Below the pieces are notes generated by a model. It saw nothing but the letters and a program-made list of their open reading frames with translations. It had not been told where the DNA came from and searched no databases. A stretch of DNA of 64,000 nt from Jeongeupia sp. USM3 (GTDB taxonomy: Bacteria > Pseudomonadota > Gammaproteobacteria > Burkholderiales > Chitinibacteraceae), in assembly GCF_001808185.1 (NCBI RefSeq), contig NZ_CP017668.1, positions 2,480,001 to 2,544,000 of the forward strand, given 5' to 3'. Position 1 is the stretch's first letter. Each line of letters opens with the position of its first letter. The position numbers and the translations under genes are program-made. Positions 1 through 8,286 of the stretch are shown in pieces.

Positions 1-505
1 GCCGGCGGTGCAGCTGACGGCGCTGGAACAGAGCCTGCTCATCGAGCCCGGCGTCGATACGGTGCAGCTCGATTCGGCATGGGCGGCGCGGCTGGAGAAG
101 GCGATTTCGCTCGGCCGCCACGCGCTGCAGGCGGTCGTGCTGCTGCTGGCGGTGGCGCTGGTGCTGGTGACCGGCAACGCGATCCGGATGCAGATCCTGA
201 CGCGGCGCGAGGAAATCGAAGTCGCCAAGCTGATCGGCGCGACCGACAGCTTCATCCGCCGGCCCTTCCACTACAGCGCGGCGATCCAGGGGGTGCTCGG
301 CGGCCTGGCCGGCTGCGGCATTGCCGCCGCCGCGATCGCCTGGCTGAACCCGGCGGTCGGCGAACTGGCCGCGGCCTACGGCCAGCCGTTCGGGCTGGCC
401 TTGCCGGGACCGCTCGAACTCGCCGTCGTCTGCGCGACGACGATGCTGCTGTGCCTTGCCGGTGCGTGGTTTGCCGTGTGGCGCCATCTGCGGCGCTACC
501 GCTGA
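1..505 (+). CDS. ftsX: Cell division protein FtsX, C-terminal part (5' end outside window)
   Basis: This is the last 167 residues of the inner-membrane permease-like partner of FtsE, which couples septal peptidoglycan hydrolase activation to cell division. The frame is already open at base 2 and stops at a TGA at 503-505, so the start lies before the window. Visible are a long hydrophobic helix around VVLLLAVALVLV, the cytoplasmic loop RREEIEVAKLIGA that is the family signature, and two further membrane helices before a basic C-terminal tail. The order ftsX then rpoH on the same strand is the usual proteobacterial arrangement. A repeat-family hairpin begins immediately after the stop codon. 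Identification is strong despite truncation. Confidence 0.93.
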   Translation, partial: PAVQLTALEQSLLIEPGVDTVQLDSAWAARLEKAISLGRHALQAVVLLLAVALVLVTGNAIRMQILTRREEIEVAKLIGATDSFIRRPFHYSAAIQGVLGGLAGCGIAAAAIAWLNPAVGELAAAYGQPFGLALPGPLELAVVCATTMLLCLAGAWFAVWRHLRRYR

Positions 506-646
506 ACCTGCCCCCGTCAGGCGGCTGCGCCTGACATTTTGGCCCCGTCCGGAGCTCGAAATCCTCATGTACGACTCGTACACGCCGGTTTTTGCGCTCC
601 GGACGGGGCCAAACTGCTTTGGCTCGCTTGCCTGCTGTGGACAGGT
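506..646 (+). repeat. Intergenic hairpin repeat, family B, copy 1
   Basis: The element starts directly after the ftsX stop. It has the conserved lead (GGCGGCTGCGCCTG), a perfect 15-bp inverted repeat (541-555 against 596-610), an inner small palindrome, then the conserved tail (CTGCTTTGGCTCGC and a closing CTG.GGACAGG). Related copies lie at 12931-13125, 50025-50166 and 53985-54126, each beginning right after a stop codon in the orientation of the upstream gene. It could act as a transcription terminator or an RNA 3' structure, although no U tract follows the stem. The rest of the 322-base gap to rpoH holds only the CIRCE/promoter region. Confidence 0.8.
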
Positions 647-753
647 GCCTGGCGTGTTCGTACCCACATAGTCGCAGGCAATGGGCCCGATTGGCATAAT
701 TGCCGTGCACTTGGGCATGCTGCATGCTTGAATCAACGGAACCCGAAGTGCCT

Positions 754-783
754 TTAGCACTCAAACGATACGAGTGCTAATAT
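754..783 (+). promoter_or_regulatory. CIRCE operator (HrcA site) overlapping the rpoH promoter
   Basis: TTAGCACTC at 754-762, a 9-base spacer, and GAGTGCTAA at 772-780 match the CIRCE consensus without mismatch. A plausible sigma-70 promoter coincides with it: TTAGCA (754-759) as -35 and TAATAT (778-783) as -10, with an 18-base spacer. Bound HrcA repressor would therefore block rpoH transcription directly. The rpoH start codon is about 45 bases downstream. The operator match is seen directly; repression by HrcA is inferred from the known function of CIRCE. Confidence 0.93.
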
Positions 784-827
784 CATGGACGTTGCGTGGG
801 CAACGTCAGCAAGACAGGAGTGAACGA

Positions 828-1688
828 ATGGGGAACAGCCTTGCCCTGCCGGTGATCACCGGCGGTGACAGCATTGAAAGTTACATCCATCGTGTCAACG
901 CGATTCCGATGTTGAGCGCCGAGGAAGAGGTCGAACTCGCCACGCGCCTGCAGAAGGAAAGCGATCTCGAGGCCGCCGGCCGCCTGGTGATGAGCCACCT
1001 GCGCGTCGTGGTGTCGATCGCGCGCGGCTATGCCGGTTACGGCCTGCCGCAGGCCGACCTGATCCAGGAAGGCAATATCGGCCTGATGAAGGCGGTCAAG
1101 CGTTTCGAGCCCGATCGCGGCGTGCGGCTGTTCTCGTTCGCCGTGCACTGGATCAAGGCCGAAATCCACGAGTACATCCTGCGCAACTGGCGTCTGGTCC
1201 GCATCGCGACGACCAAGGCGCAGCGCAAGCTCTTCTTCAACCTGCGCTCGATGAAATCGAGCTTTGCCGCGCTGACGCACGCACAGGCCAAGGAAATCGC
1301 CGACGACCTCGGGGTGAAGCCCGAAGAAGTGCTGGAGATGGAAACCCGGATGACCGGCCAGGACATCGCGCTGATGGCCGATCACGACGACGACGAGGGC
1401 GGTTTCGCTCCGATCGACTGGCTGGCCGACCACGATGCCGAGCCGACCCGGCAGATCGAGCGCCGCGCGCACGACCGGCTGCAGTCGGACGGCCTGCGCG
1501 AAGCGCTTGAGACGCTCGACGCGCGCAGCCGCCGCATCGTCGAAACGCGCTGGCTGGCCGACGAAGGCAAGGGACTGACGCTGCACGAGCTGGCCGCCGA
1601 GTACGGCGTTTCGGCCGAGCGGATTCGCCAGATCGAGGTCAAGGCACTGCAGAAGATGCGCGGGGCGCTGCTGCCGGTGGCTGCGTAA
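828..1688 (+). CDS. rpoH: RNA polymerase sigma-32 factor RpoH (heat shock)
   Basis: Heat-shock sigma factor that directs RNA polymerase to chaperone and protease promoters. The frame is open from 774, but the ATG at 828 is chosen because AGGAG lies at 816-820 and this gives 286 residues, matching the usual length of about 285. Region 2 (AGYGLPQADLIQEGNIGLMKAV and the region after it), the RpoH-specific box (QRKLFFNLRS) and the region 4 helix-turn-helix near the C-terminus (AEYGVSAERIRQIEVKAL) are all clear. It sits behind ftsX as in many proteobacteria, with its own promoter under a CIRCE element, implying HrcA control in addition to the usual post-translational control of this factor. A hairpin plus T-run follows at 1760-1783. 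Confidence 0.96.
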   Translation: MGNSLALPVITGGDSIESYIHRVNAIPMLSAEEEVELATRLQKESDLEAAGRLVMSHLRVVVSIARGYAGYGLPQADLIQEGNIGLMKAVKRFEPDRGVRLFSFAVHWIKAEIHEYILRNWRLVRIATTKAQRKLFFNLRSMKSSFAALTHAQAKEIADDLGVKPEEVLEMETRMTGQDIALMADHDDDEGGFAPIDWLADHDAEPTRQIERRAHDRLQSDGLREALETLDARSRRIVETRWLADEGKGLTLHELAAEYGVSAERIRQIEVKALQKMRGALLPVAA

Positions 1689-1699
1689 ACGGATGAAAA

Positions 1700-1783
1700 A
1701 TCCTGCCGGCCGCGTTGCCCTCGCTTGCCGTACTCGTTGTCTGAGCCTCTCGCGCCTTGCCAGCATCGCTATGCTGGATTTTT
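1700..1783 (+). repeat. Intergenic repeat, family A, copy 1 (partial)
   Basis: The segment shares CTGCCGGC..GCG, CTCGCTTGCCGTACT and GCCAGCA-type blocks in the same order with 47705-47816 (opposite strand) and, more loosely, with 35741-35872. Here the copy is short and its last part has become the stem of the rpoH terminator. It lies directly after the rpoH stop. Function unknown. Confidence 0.6.
1760..1783 (+). terminator. Rho-independent terminator of rpoH
   Basis: CCAGCAT and ATGCTGG form a perfect 7-bp stem with a 4-base loop, followed by ATTTTT. Position and orientation fit the end of the rpoH transcript. Confidence 0.8.
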
Positions 1784-1809
1784 GACCGTTTACACGAAAT
1801 GCAGCAATG

Positions 1810-1836
1810 AAAAGGGCACCCTCGGGTGCCCTTTTG
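1810..1836. terminator. Bidirectional terminator between rpoH and queC
   Basis: GGGCACC / GGTGCCC pair around a short loop, flanked by AAAA on the left and TTTT on the right, so the hairpin works for both converging transcripts (rpoH from the left, queC from the right). Confidence 0.88.
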
Positions 1837-1855
1837 TTTTGCGCTGCGGCCGGAA

Positions 1856-2539
1856 TCAGGCCGGCCGGTAGCGCGTCGGGTCGGGCAGGCCGGCGACGGC
1901 AAAGCCCTCGCGGCGCAGCCGGCAGGCATCGCAGACGCCGCAGGCGCGGCCGTCGTCATCGGCCTGATAGCAGGTCACGGTCAGGCCGTAATCGACGCCG
2001 AGCCGGGTGCCGGTCTGGACGATTTCGGCCTTCGAGAGCGAAATCAGCGGCGTGTGGATCGTCAGCGGCGAGCCTTCGACGCCGGTGCGCGTCGCCAGCC
2101 GTGCCATCGCCTGGTAGGCGGCGATGTAGTCGGGCCGGCAGTCCGGGTAGCCCGAATAGTCGACGGCGTTGACGCCGATGAAGATGTCGTCGCTCTTGAG
2201 CACCTCGGCCCACGCCAGCGCGTACGACAGCAGGATGGTATTGCGCGCCGGCACGTAGGTCAGCGGGATCTCGCCTTGCTGCGGCGCTTCTTCGGGGACG
2301 GCGATGTTCGCATCGGTCAGCGCCGAACCGCCGAAGCTCGCCAGGTCGATGGTGACGACGCGGTGCTCGACGGCGCCGAGCGCCCTGGTGACGCGTTCGG
2401 CGGCCTTCAGCTCGGCATTGTGGCGCTGGCCGTAGTTGAACGACAGGCAGTACGGTGCAAAGCCCTGGTCCCTGGCGATGGCCAGGCAGGTGGCGGAATC
2501 GAGGCCGCCCGACAGCAGGATCACGGCGGGTCTAGTCAT
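1856..2539 (-). CDS. queC: 7-cyano-7-deazaguanine synthase QueC
   Basis: Converts 7-carboxy-7-deazaguanine to preQ0 with ATP and ammonia in queuosine biosynthesis. The 227-residue protein has the usual family length. The N-terminal PP-loop SGGLDSAT (residues 10-17) binds ATP, and the C-terminal zinc site is formed by C190, C200, C203 and C206. The ATG at 2539 overlaps the end of the upstream clc gene by 8 bases, so the two are probably translationally coupled. It is the last gene of the series that begins at tolQ and it ends just before a strong bidirectional terminator. QueE of the same pathway is one gene upstream. Confidence 0.96.
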   Translation of the reverse strand: MTRPAVILLSGGLDSATCLAIARDQGFAPYCLSFNYGQRHNAELKAAERVTRALGAVEHRVVTIDLASFGGSALTDANIAVPEEAPQQGEIPLTYVPARNTILLSYALAWAEVLKSDDIFIGVNAVDYSGYPDCRPDYIAAYQAMARLATRTGVEGSPLTIHTPLISLSKAEIVQTGTRLGVDYGLTVTCYQADDDGRACGVCDACRLRREGFAVAGLPDPTRYRPA

Positions 2540-3866
2540 GTTTCTTGTGCTCCAGAACAGGCATGGGTGCGACGGCGGCGAGCGCGCGCTCGGCGAGGTC
2601 GTGATAGAAGTTGGTCTTGAAGATGCGGGCGACGGTCGACGCGATCATCGCCGTCGCCATGATCGAGATCACCATCTCGTGGCCATCGGTCATCTCCATC
2701 AGGATGAAGGCCGACGTCAGCGGCGCCCGGGTCACGGCGGCCAGCACCGCGGTCATGCCGATCGCGACCAGCTTGATGTGCGATGCCGGATCGACCATGG
2801 GCAGGAACCAGCTGCCCAGACCGGCGCCGAGCGACAGCGACGGCGCGAAGATGCCGCCCGGCAGCCCGGTCAGATAGGTCGACAGCAGGCCGATGAACTT
2901 CAGCGGCAGGTAGTACCACGCCAGCGTCGCCTCGCCGGCGACGACCTTGCTGGTGACTTCGGCGCCGCTGCCGAAGATCGGCGCCGCCAGACCGCAGACG
3001 GCGATCAGCAGGCCGCAGCAGGCGACGAACAGGTAGGGACGCGTGGCGCGGACCAGCTGCACGCGATCGGGCAGCCAGCGGGTCGGATTGACGCACAGCC
3101 ACGAGAAGGCGCCGCCGAGCAGGCCGCCGACGACCGAAATCAGCAGCAGCGGCGGCAGGATGCTGAGGCTGAAGCCGGGCACCTTGATGTGGCCGAAATA
3201 GGTGTAGCTGCCGAGAAAGGCCATCGACACCACCCCGGAGAGGATGACCGCGCCGAGGATCTTGCCGCTGGTGTTTTCCTCGACCGAGCGCGCCAGCTCC
3301 TCGAACGCGAAGACGATGCCGGCCAGCGGCGTGTTGAACGCCGCGGCGATGCCGGCGGCGCCGCCGGCGAGGATCAGCTGCCGGCGGAAAGCGGCATCGC
3401 CGAGCGGGAACAGCTTGCGGCAGGCGTACATGATGCTCGCGCCGATCTGTACCGTCGGGCCTTCGCGGCCGAGCACGAAGCCCGAGCCGAGCCCGGCGAC
3501 GATGCAGACGAACTTGGTCGCGGCGAGCTTGAGGTTGACGAGCTTGCCGGCGATTTCGGGCTGGTCGGCGACGTGCAGCGCCGCCATCGCCTGCTGGATG
3601 CCGCTGCCCTCGGCGCCGGGGCCGATCCGGCGCATCAGCCAGACGATGGCCATGCCGCCGAGCGGCAGCGAGATGAAGGGCCACCAGAACCAGCGCGTCG
3701 TCAGCGTATCGAAGCCGGCGAACGCCCATTCGGCGGCCTTGGCGAGCATCACCGCAAGCACGCCGACGGCGGCTGCGCCGATCCACAGCGCGATCGTGCC
3801 GCGGCTGCGTTGCGGCAGGTGCCGCAAGCGCACCAGCCAGCGTTTCAGCGTCAGATTGACGGTCAT
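2532..3866 (-). CDS. CLC-family chloride channel or Cl-/H+ antiporter
   Basis: Integral membrane protein of the CLC family, 444 residues from the ATG at 3866, which has GGGAG a few bases upstream. The longer open frame to 4238 overlaps queE and is discarded. Family signatures are present in order: GSGIQ at 87-91 (usual GSGIP), GREGPTVQIG at 133-142 with the gating glutamate E135, FAFEEL with the acidic pair seen at the proton glutamate of antiporters, and GGIFAPSLSLGAGLG. These residues favour a proton-coupled exchanger over a passive channel, but that is inference. It lies between queE (31-base gap) and queC (8-base overlap), an unusual place for a chloride transporter. Confidence 0.92.
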   Translation of the reverse strand: MTVNLTLKRWLVRLRHLPQRSRGTIALWIGAAAVGVLAVMLAKAAEWAFAGFDTLTTRWFWWPFISLPLGGMAIVWLMRRIGPGAEGSGIQQAMAALHVADQPEIAGKLVNLKLAATKFVCIVAGLGSGFVLGREGPTVQIGASIMYACRKLFPLGDAAFRRQLILAGGAAGIAAAFNTPLAGIVFAFEELARSVEENTSGKILGAVILSGVVSMAFLGSYTYFGHIKVPGFSLSILPPLLLISVVGGLLGGAFSWLCVNPTRWLPDRVQLVRATRPYLFVACCGLLIAVCGLAAPIFGSGAEVTSKVVAGEATLAWYYLPLKFIGLLSTYLTGLPGGIFAPSLSLGAGLGSWFLPMVDPASHIKLVAIGMTAVLAAVTRAPLTSAFILMEMTDGHEMVISIMATAMIASTVARIFKTNFYHDLAERALAAVAPMPVLEHKKHD

Positions 3867-3897
3867 GTGTGCTCCCGTTGCGTTGGGTTGGGGAGAA

Positions 3898-4545
3898 TCA
3901 GACGCCGGGCTTTTCGCCCCAGAGTATCTTGTGCAGCTGCACCTGCATCCGCACCGGCAGACGGTCTTCGAGCACCCATGCCGCCAGATCGGCCGGCGGC
4001 AGCGTTTCCCATACCGGCGAGAATAGCACCGGGGCAAGGTCGTTGACCTTGCGCTCGCGCACGAGATCGCGCGCCCATTCGTAGTCGCTGCGGTCGCAGA
4101 GCACGAACTTGACCTCGTCGCCCGGCCTGAGCGCGTCGAGGTTGGCCCAGTGCATCCTGGCCAGTTCGCCCGAGCCCGGCGTCTTGATGTCGAGGATGCG
4201 CGACACGCGCGGATCGACGTTCTCGATCGGCAGCGCACCGCTGGTCTCCAGGCTGACGCTGTAGCCGGCGTCGCACAAGGCGGTCAGGAAGGCGAGGCTG
4301 TGCTTCTGCGCCAGCGGCTCGCCGCCGGTGACGCAGACGGTACTGGCGCCATGACGGGCGATCTCAAACAGGATGTCGTCGAAGCCCATGGTCTTGCCGC
4401 CGTGGAAGGCGTAGGCGCTGTCGCAATAGCCACAGCGCAGCGGACAGCCGGTCAGGCGGACGAAAACGGTCGGCAGGCCGAGACGGCTGGTCTCGCCCTG
4501 CAAGGAATAGAAGATCTCGGTGATCCGGAGCGTAGCGGGGTTCAT
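3898..4545 (-). CDS. queE: 7-carboxy-7-deazaguanine synthase QueE (radical SAM)
   Basis: Radical SAM enzyme that contracts 6-carboxytetrahydropterin to 7-carboxy-7-deazaguanine, the step before QueC. The 215-residue length is normal. The cluster motif is CxxxCxxC at C34, C38 and C41, next to GLPTVFVRLTG, and a GGEP SAM-binding motif follows (VTGGEPLAQK). The start ATG at 4545 gives the typical opening MNPATLRITEIFYSLQGE. It follows cpoB at a distance of 94 bases, in the order cpoB-queE common in betaproteobacteria. That gap contains an inverted repeat (CAATCCGG ... CCGGATTG, about 4567-4597) with no T-run. Confidence 0.96.
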   Translation of the reverse strand: MNPATLRITEIFYSLQGETSRLGLPTVFVRLTGCPLRCGYCDSAYAFHGGKTMGFDDILFEIARHGASTVCVTGGEPLAQKHSLAFLTALCDAGYSVSLETSGALPIENVDPRVSRILDIKTPGSGELARMHWANLDALRPGDEVKFVLCDRSDYEWARDLVRERKVNDLAPVLFSPVWETLPPADLAAWVLEDRLPVRMQVQLHKILWGEKPGV

Positions 4546-4639
4546 GGCGGTTCCATTCCGGATTCACAATCCGGCGGTTGGTTTCCAGACCGGATTGTCC
4601 GGCGGAAACGGCAGCGGCCGGGCCGCTGCGGTGATGAAG

Positions 4640-5359
4640 TCAGTTGACGCTGACGAGGGCCTTCTTGGCCGTCTCGGCCTTTTCCGACTGCGGGTACTTC
4701 TCGATCAGCTGCAGCAGGAAGCCACGGGCCTCCTTCTTGTTGCCCTGGGCGTTGGCGCACACGGCGAGGCCGAACAGCGCGTCGGGTGCGAGCGCGTGGT
4801 CGGGCGCCTTGTTGACGATTTCGGCATAGGCGAAGCGCGCGTTCTTGTAATCCTTGAGCGCGGTGTAGCTGTTGCCCATCCAGTATTGCGCGGTCGGCAC
4901 GTTCGGGTCGCCCGGGTTGGCGGTGACGAACTGCTTGAGCGCGGCGACGGCATCCTTGTGCTTGCCGGACTTGGACAGCGCGATCGCGCTGTCGAGCGAC
5001 TGCTGGTTGGCCTGCTGCGCGTCGGCCTTCTGCTGCTGCTTGGCCTGCTCGATGTTGCGGACCCGGGTATCGAGGTCGGTGAACAGGTCTTTCTGCTGCT
5101 TGCCCGCCTGATCCTGGTTGAACTGCAGCACCTCGATCTGGCCGCGCAGGTTGGCAATGTCCTGCTTGAGCGACTCGATCTGGCCCAGGAGGCCGAGCAT
5201 CTGCTTGTTGCTGGCCTCGAGCTGGTTCAGCCGCGTGTTCTGCTTGGCATTGTCCTGCTGCAGGTCCGAGATCTGCTGGCGCGCGACGTTGTCGTCGAAC
5301 AGGCCGGCGTGGGCGGTGGTGGCAAAGGCGAAGGCGATCAGGGCGACAAGGCGTTTCAT
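4640..5359 (-). CDS. cpoB: Cell division coordinator CpoB (YbgF), Tol-Pal associated
   Basis: Periplasmic protein that links the Tol-Pal machine to peptidoglycan synthesis during division. The chosen ATG at 5359 begins a clear signal peptide (MKRLVALIAFAFATTAHAG); the frame extends upstream but without one. The mature part has a glutamine-rich coiled coil (about residues 30-115) for trimerisation, then TPR repeats (about 115-239) with motifs such as AQYWMGNSYTALKDYKNARFAYAEI. Total 239 residues. It follows pal by about 100 bases in the tol operon. Confidence 0.94.
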   Translation of the reverse strand: MKRLVALIAFAFATTAHAGLFDDNVARQQISDLQQDNAKQNTRLNQLEASNKQMLGLLGQIESLKQDIANLRGQIEVLQFNQDQAGKQQKDLFTDLDTRVRNIEQAKQQQKADAQQANQQSLDSAIALSKSGKHKDAVAALKQFVTANPGDPNVPTAQYWMGNSYTALKDYKNARFAYAEIVNKAPDHALAPDALFGLAVCANAQGNKKEARGFLLQLIEKYPQSEKAETAKKALVSVN

Positions 5360-5458
5360 GGCAGGTGGCGTCTTTAGAATGAACAAAGCCGGCATCGTGG
5401 CGACGCCGGCTAGCCTAGGCGGTTTTGCCGGGCGGCACAAGGCCGCCCGGGCGCAGGC

Positions 5459-5998
5459 TTACTGCGCCGATTCGCCCTTGTAGACAAGGTTGGCGTTACG
5501 GTTGCGCGACCAGGCGGCCTCGGTCTGGCCCTGCTCCAGCGGCTTTTCCTCGCCGAAGCTGACGCTTTCGAGCTGCGATTCCGGCACGCCCAGCGCAGCG
5601 AGCACCTTCTTGGTCGCTTCGGCGCGCTTCTGGCCCAGCGCGAGGTTGTACTCGGCGGTGCCGCGATCATCGGTATTGCCCTGGATGATCAGCTTGGCAT
5701 CCTTGTTCGCCAGCAGGTACTTGGCGTGCGCGGCCAGCTGTGCCTGGTAGTCCGACTTGACGACGAAGGAGTCGAAGTCGAAGTAGACGCGGCGCTGCGA
5801 CAGGATGTTGTTCGGATCGGTCAGCGGGTTGTTGCCCTTGTTCAGGTCGCTGCCCTGGGTCAGGTCGACGGTTGCCGGCTTGGTCTCGCTGCCGGTGACC
5901 GGCGCCGTGGTCTTGCCGGCGTTCGGATCTGCGGGCGGCGTGCTCGAGCACGCCGCCAGAAGGGCGGTCATCAGGACGGACAGTGCAACTTTCTTCAT
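5459..5998 (-). CDS. pal: Peptidoglycan-associated lipoprotein Pal
   Basis: Outer-membrane lipoprotein that binds peptidoglycan and TolB. Two ATGs lie six bases apart; the second (5998) is preferred because GGGAG is then spaced about 6 bases away, while the first abuts it. The lipobox LLAAC puts the lipidated cysteine at residue 17. A proline/threonine-rich linker precedes the OmpA-like domain, with VYFDFDSFVVKSDYQ and the peptidoglycan-binding region IQGNTDDRGTAEYNLALGQKRA. 179 residues, normal for the family. It lies between tolB and cpoB. Confidence 0.97.
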   Translation of the reverse strand: MKKVALSVLMTALLAACSSTPPADPNAGKTTAPVTGSETKPATVDLTQGSDLNKGNNPLTDPNNILSQRRVYFDFDSFVVKSDYQAQLAAHAKYLLANKDAKLIIQGNTDDRGTAEYNLALGQKRAEATKKVLAALGVPESQLESVSFGEEKPLEQGQTEAAWSRNRNANLVYKGESAQ

Positions 5999-6115
5999 CT
6001 TCATCTCCCTGTCGGGTTGGGGGTGGCTAAACGCCGCGATACATGCGGCCAGCATAGGGGAAAGCCGGTTCAGGGGCGACGGAAAGATTCCCGCCAGCCC
6101 GATTCCCGGCGGACA

Positions 6116-7414
6116 TCAGCGCAGCAGCGGTCCCCAGGCCGGCTGGCGCACGTCGCCGTTCTGCGCCTTCAGGCGCTGCTTGATCCGGCCGTCGACCGAT
6201 ACCGCGGCGAGCGTGCCGCGCGCACCGGTTTCGTACAGGATCATCCGGCCGTTCGAGGCGAAGCTCGGCGAGTCGTCGGAGCCGGTATCGGTCAGCACCT
6301 GGATCTGCCGGCTGGCCATGTCCATCACCGCGACCTGGAAGCCCTTGCCGGTGCGGGTGATCAGCGCCATCGACTTGCCGTCCGGGCTGACCTTGCCCGA
6401 CGCGTTGTACGCGCCCTGGAACGTCAGCCGCTCGCCACCGCCGCCCGAGACGGGCATCCGGTAGATCTGCGGGCTGCCGCCACGGTCCGACGTGAACACG
6501 ATGCTCCGACCGTCGGGCGTGAACGAAGGTTCCGTATTGATGTCGCCGGTGTTGGTCAGCCGGCGCGGGTTGCTGCCGTCGGCATTGACGAGGTAGATCT
6601 GGCTGCCCGAATCCTTGGTCAGCACCACGGCGAGCTGGCGGCCGTCCGGCGACCACGCCGGCGCCGAGTTCGAACCCTTGAACGCCGCGGCTTTCCAGCG
6701 CTTGCCGCTGGCGAGATCCTGCACGTAGACGATCGGCTTCTGCTCCTCGAACGACACGTAGGCGAGGCGGCCGCCGTCGGGCGACCATTTCGGCGACATG
6801 ATCGGCTGGTTGCTGGCGAGCACCGTCTGCGCACTGTAGCCGTCGGCGTCGGACACCTGCAGCTCGTGGCGCTTGCCGCGCTTGACGACGTAGGCGATGC
6901 GCGAGTTGAACGCGCCGGGTTCGCCGGTCAGTTTCTGGTAGACCATGTCGGCGATCTGGTGCGCGACGCGGCGCGACTGGCCGACACGGGCGCTCAGCTG
7001 GTGCGCGAGCAGCACGTTCTTGTTCGACAGGTCGACCAGCCAGAACTTGACGGTAAAGCTGTCGCCGTTTGGCACCACGCTGCCGATCAGCGCGGTCTGC
7101 GCGCCACGGCCGGCCAGCAGTGCCGGGTTCAGTTGCTCGGGCGCGTACGGCACCGGCGCGAGATCGCCGGCCCCGATGACCTTGAACAGGCCCGAGCGGG
7201 TCAGGTCGGCAGCGACGACCGGCGTCAGCCCCTGTGGCAGCGTCTGCTCGGACTGGAACGGCGCGATCGCGATCGGGTACTGGCTGGCGCCGGCGCCGAC
7301 GACCTCGATCGTCATGTTGTCGGCGGCGCGCGCCTGCATCATCGTGAACAGCAGCGCCGCGGCAACGAACAGCCAGGCGGTCAGGCGCTGCAGCGGGGTC
7401 TGGAAGGTAGGCAT
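6116..7414 (-). CDS. tolB: Tol-Pal system protein TolB
   Basis: Periplasmic beta-propeller protein that shuttles between Pal and TolA. From the ATG at 7414, preceded by AGGAG, it has 432 residues, the usual size. The signal peptide runs to about ARA|ADN. The N-terminal domain (TIEVVGAGASQYPIAIAPF) is followed by repeated propeller blades with WSPDGxxLA/WSPDGRQLAVV/FTPDGRSIVF motifs. It follows tolA with 8 bases between, in the fixed order tolQRAB-pal. Confidence 0.97.
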   Translation of the reverse strand: MPTFQTPLQRLTAWLFVAAALLFTMMQARAADNMTIEVVGAGASQYPIAIAPFQSEQTLPQGLTPVVAADLTRSGLFKVIGAGDLAPVPYAPEQLNPALLAGRGAQTALIGSVVPNGDSFTVKFWLVDLSNKNVLLAHQLSARVGQSRRVAHQIADMVYQKLTGEPGAFNSRIAYVVKRGKRHELQVSDADGYSAQTVLASNQPIMSPKWSPDGGRLAYVSFEEQKPIVYVQDLASGKRWKAAAFKGSNSAPAWSPDGRQLAVVLTKDSGSQIYLVNADGSNPRRLTNTGDINTEPSFTPDGRSIVFTSDRGGSPQIYRMPVSGGGGERLTFQGAYNASGKVSPDGKSMALITRTGKGFQVAVMDMASRQIQVLTDTGSDDSPSFASNGRMILYETGARGTLAAVSVDGRIKQRLKAQNGDVRQPAWGPLLR

Positions 7415-7422
7415 ACGGCTCC

Positions 7423-8286
7423 TCAGTCTTTCAGGCGGAAATTGATGGTCCACTCGCGGTGGGTCGAGAACGATTGGCCTTCGGGCAGCGGCGGCATCTT
7501 GCCGAGTGCCAGCACCGCGCGCCGCGCCGCGTCGTCGTAGGCGGCAACGCCGCTGGAACGGCTGACGCTGACGTTGCTGATGCTGCCGTCGGGCAGTACG
7601 CTGATTTTCAGCACCGCGGTCGGATTGCCCTTGTCGTCCGGGTAGACCAGCTTGGAACGGATCAGCTGGCCGACCTTGTTGTTGTAGTCGCCGAGCCCCT
7701 TGCCGGCGATCGGGCTCGTGCCGCTGCCGCTGCCCGGGCCGGTATTGACCGTTGCGTTCGGGTTGCTGCCCTTGCCGCCCGGCTTGGCGCCGGCACTCGG
7801 AGTGTTGTTGCTGGTACTGAGCAACTGGTCGAACTCCGACTGCGGCCTGGCCTTGGGCTTCTCGGGCCTGGTTTCGGCCTTCTTCGGCTCGGGCGTCGGC
7901 TTGGGCGCCGGCGTGGGTTTTGGAGCGGGCGTCGGCGTGGGTTGCGGCGTCGGCTTCGGTGCAGGGGTCGGTGTCGGCCTGGGCGTCGGCTTGACCTTGT
8001 CGACCGCGATGTCGGCCTTTTTGTCCGGCTGGGGTTCGGGCTTGGGGTCGGGCTTGACCGGCGGCGGGGTCGGTTCGGCCTTCGGCTGCGGTTTGACGTC
8101 CTCGCGCACCGGCTGCTGCGCCGGCGGCGGGCCGCCCCACAGCTCGACCTCGACCGGTTCGGGCTTCTTGGTCTGCCATTGCACCGACACCATCAGGAAC
8201 AGCGCGAACAGCACGTGCACGGCCGCGGCCAGCACGAAGGCCAGCGTCCGGCGCTCCTCGGGGTGGCGTTGGCGATGGTCGGTCAC
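7423..8286 (-). CDS. tolA: Tol-Pal system protein TolA
   Basis: Inner-membrane protein that spans the periplasm and transmits proton-motive force from TolQR to TolB-Pal. It has one N-terminal membrane anchor (about residues 15-38), a long rod, and a C-terminal TonB-like domain (about 190-287: KLVYPDDKGNPTAVLKI, LPDGSISNVSVSRSSG). The rod is an extended PTPxPAPKPTP proline-lysine repeat, about residues 60-150, not the alanine-rich helix of E. coli. The start is a GTG at 8286 whose last bases overlap the tolR stop (GTGA), indicating translational coupling. Confidence 0.94.
   Translation of the reverse strand: MTDHRQRHPEERRTLAFVLAAAVHVLFALFLMVSVQWQTKKPEPVEVELWGGPPPAQQPVREDVKPQPKAEPTPPPVKPDPKPEPQPDKKADIAVDKVKPTPRPTPTPAPKPTPQPTPTPAPKPTPAPKPTPEPKKAETRPEKPKARPQSEFDQLLSTSNNTPSAGAKPGGKGSNPNATVNTGPGSGSGTSPIAGKGLGDYNNKVGQLIRSKLVYPDDKGNPTAVLKISVLPDGSISNVSVSRSSGVAAYDDAARRAVLALGKMPPLPEGQSFSTHREWTINFRLKD

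Noticed and set aside
2436..4046. Plus-strand open frame of 536 codons opposite clc and queE
   Set aside because: Low-complexity R/D/Q/A translation typical of antisense frames in high-GC DNA; the minus-strand genes carry all the family motifs.
4567..4597. CAATCCGG...CCGGATTG dyad between cpoB and queE, considered as a terminator
   Set aside because: It lacks a T-run and lies inside a conserved operon; kept only as a remark under queE.
7880..8060. Repetitive DNA encoding PTPxPKP runs, considered as a CRISPR or minisatellite
   Set aside because: It is the in-frame proline-lysine rod of TolA; repeats are imperfect and there are no spacers.
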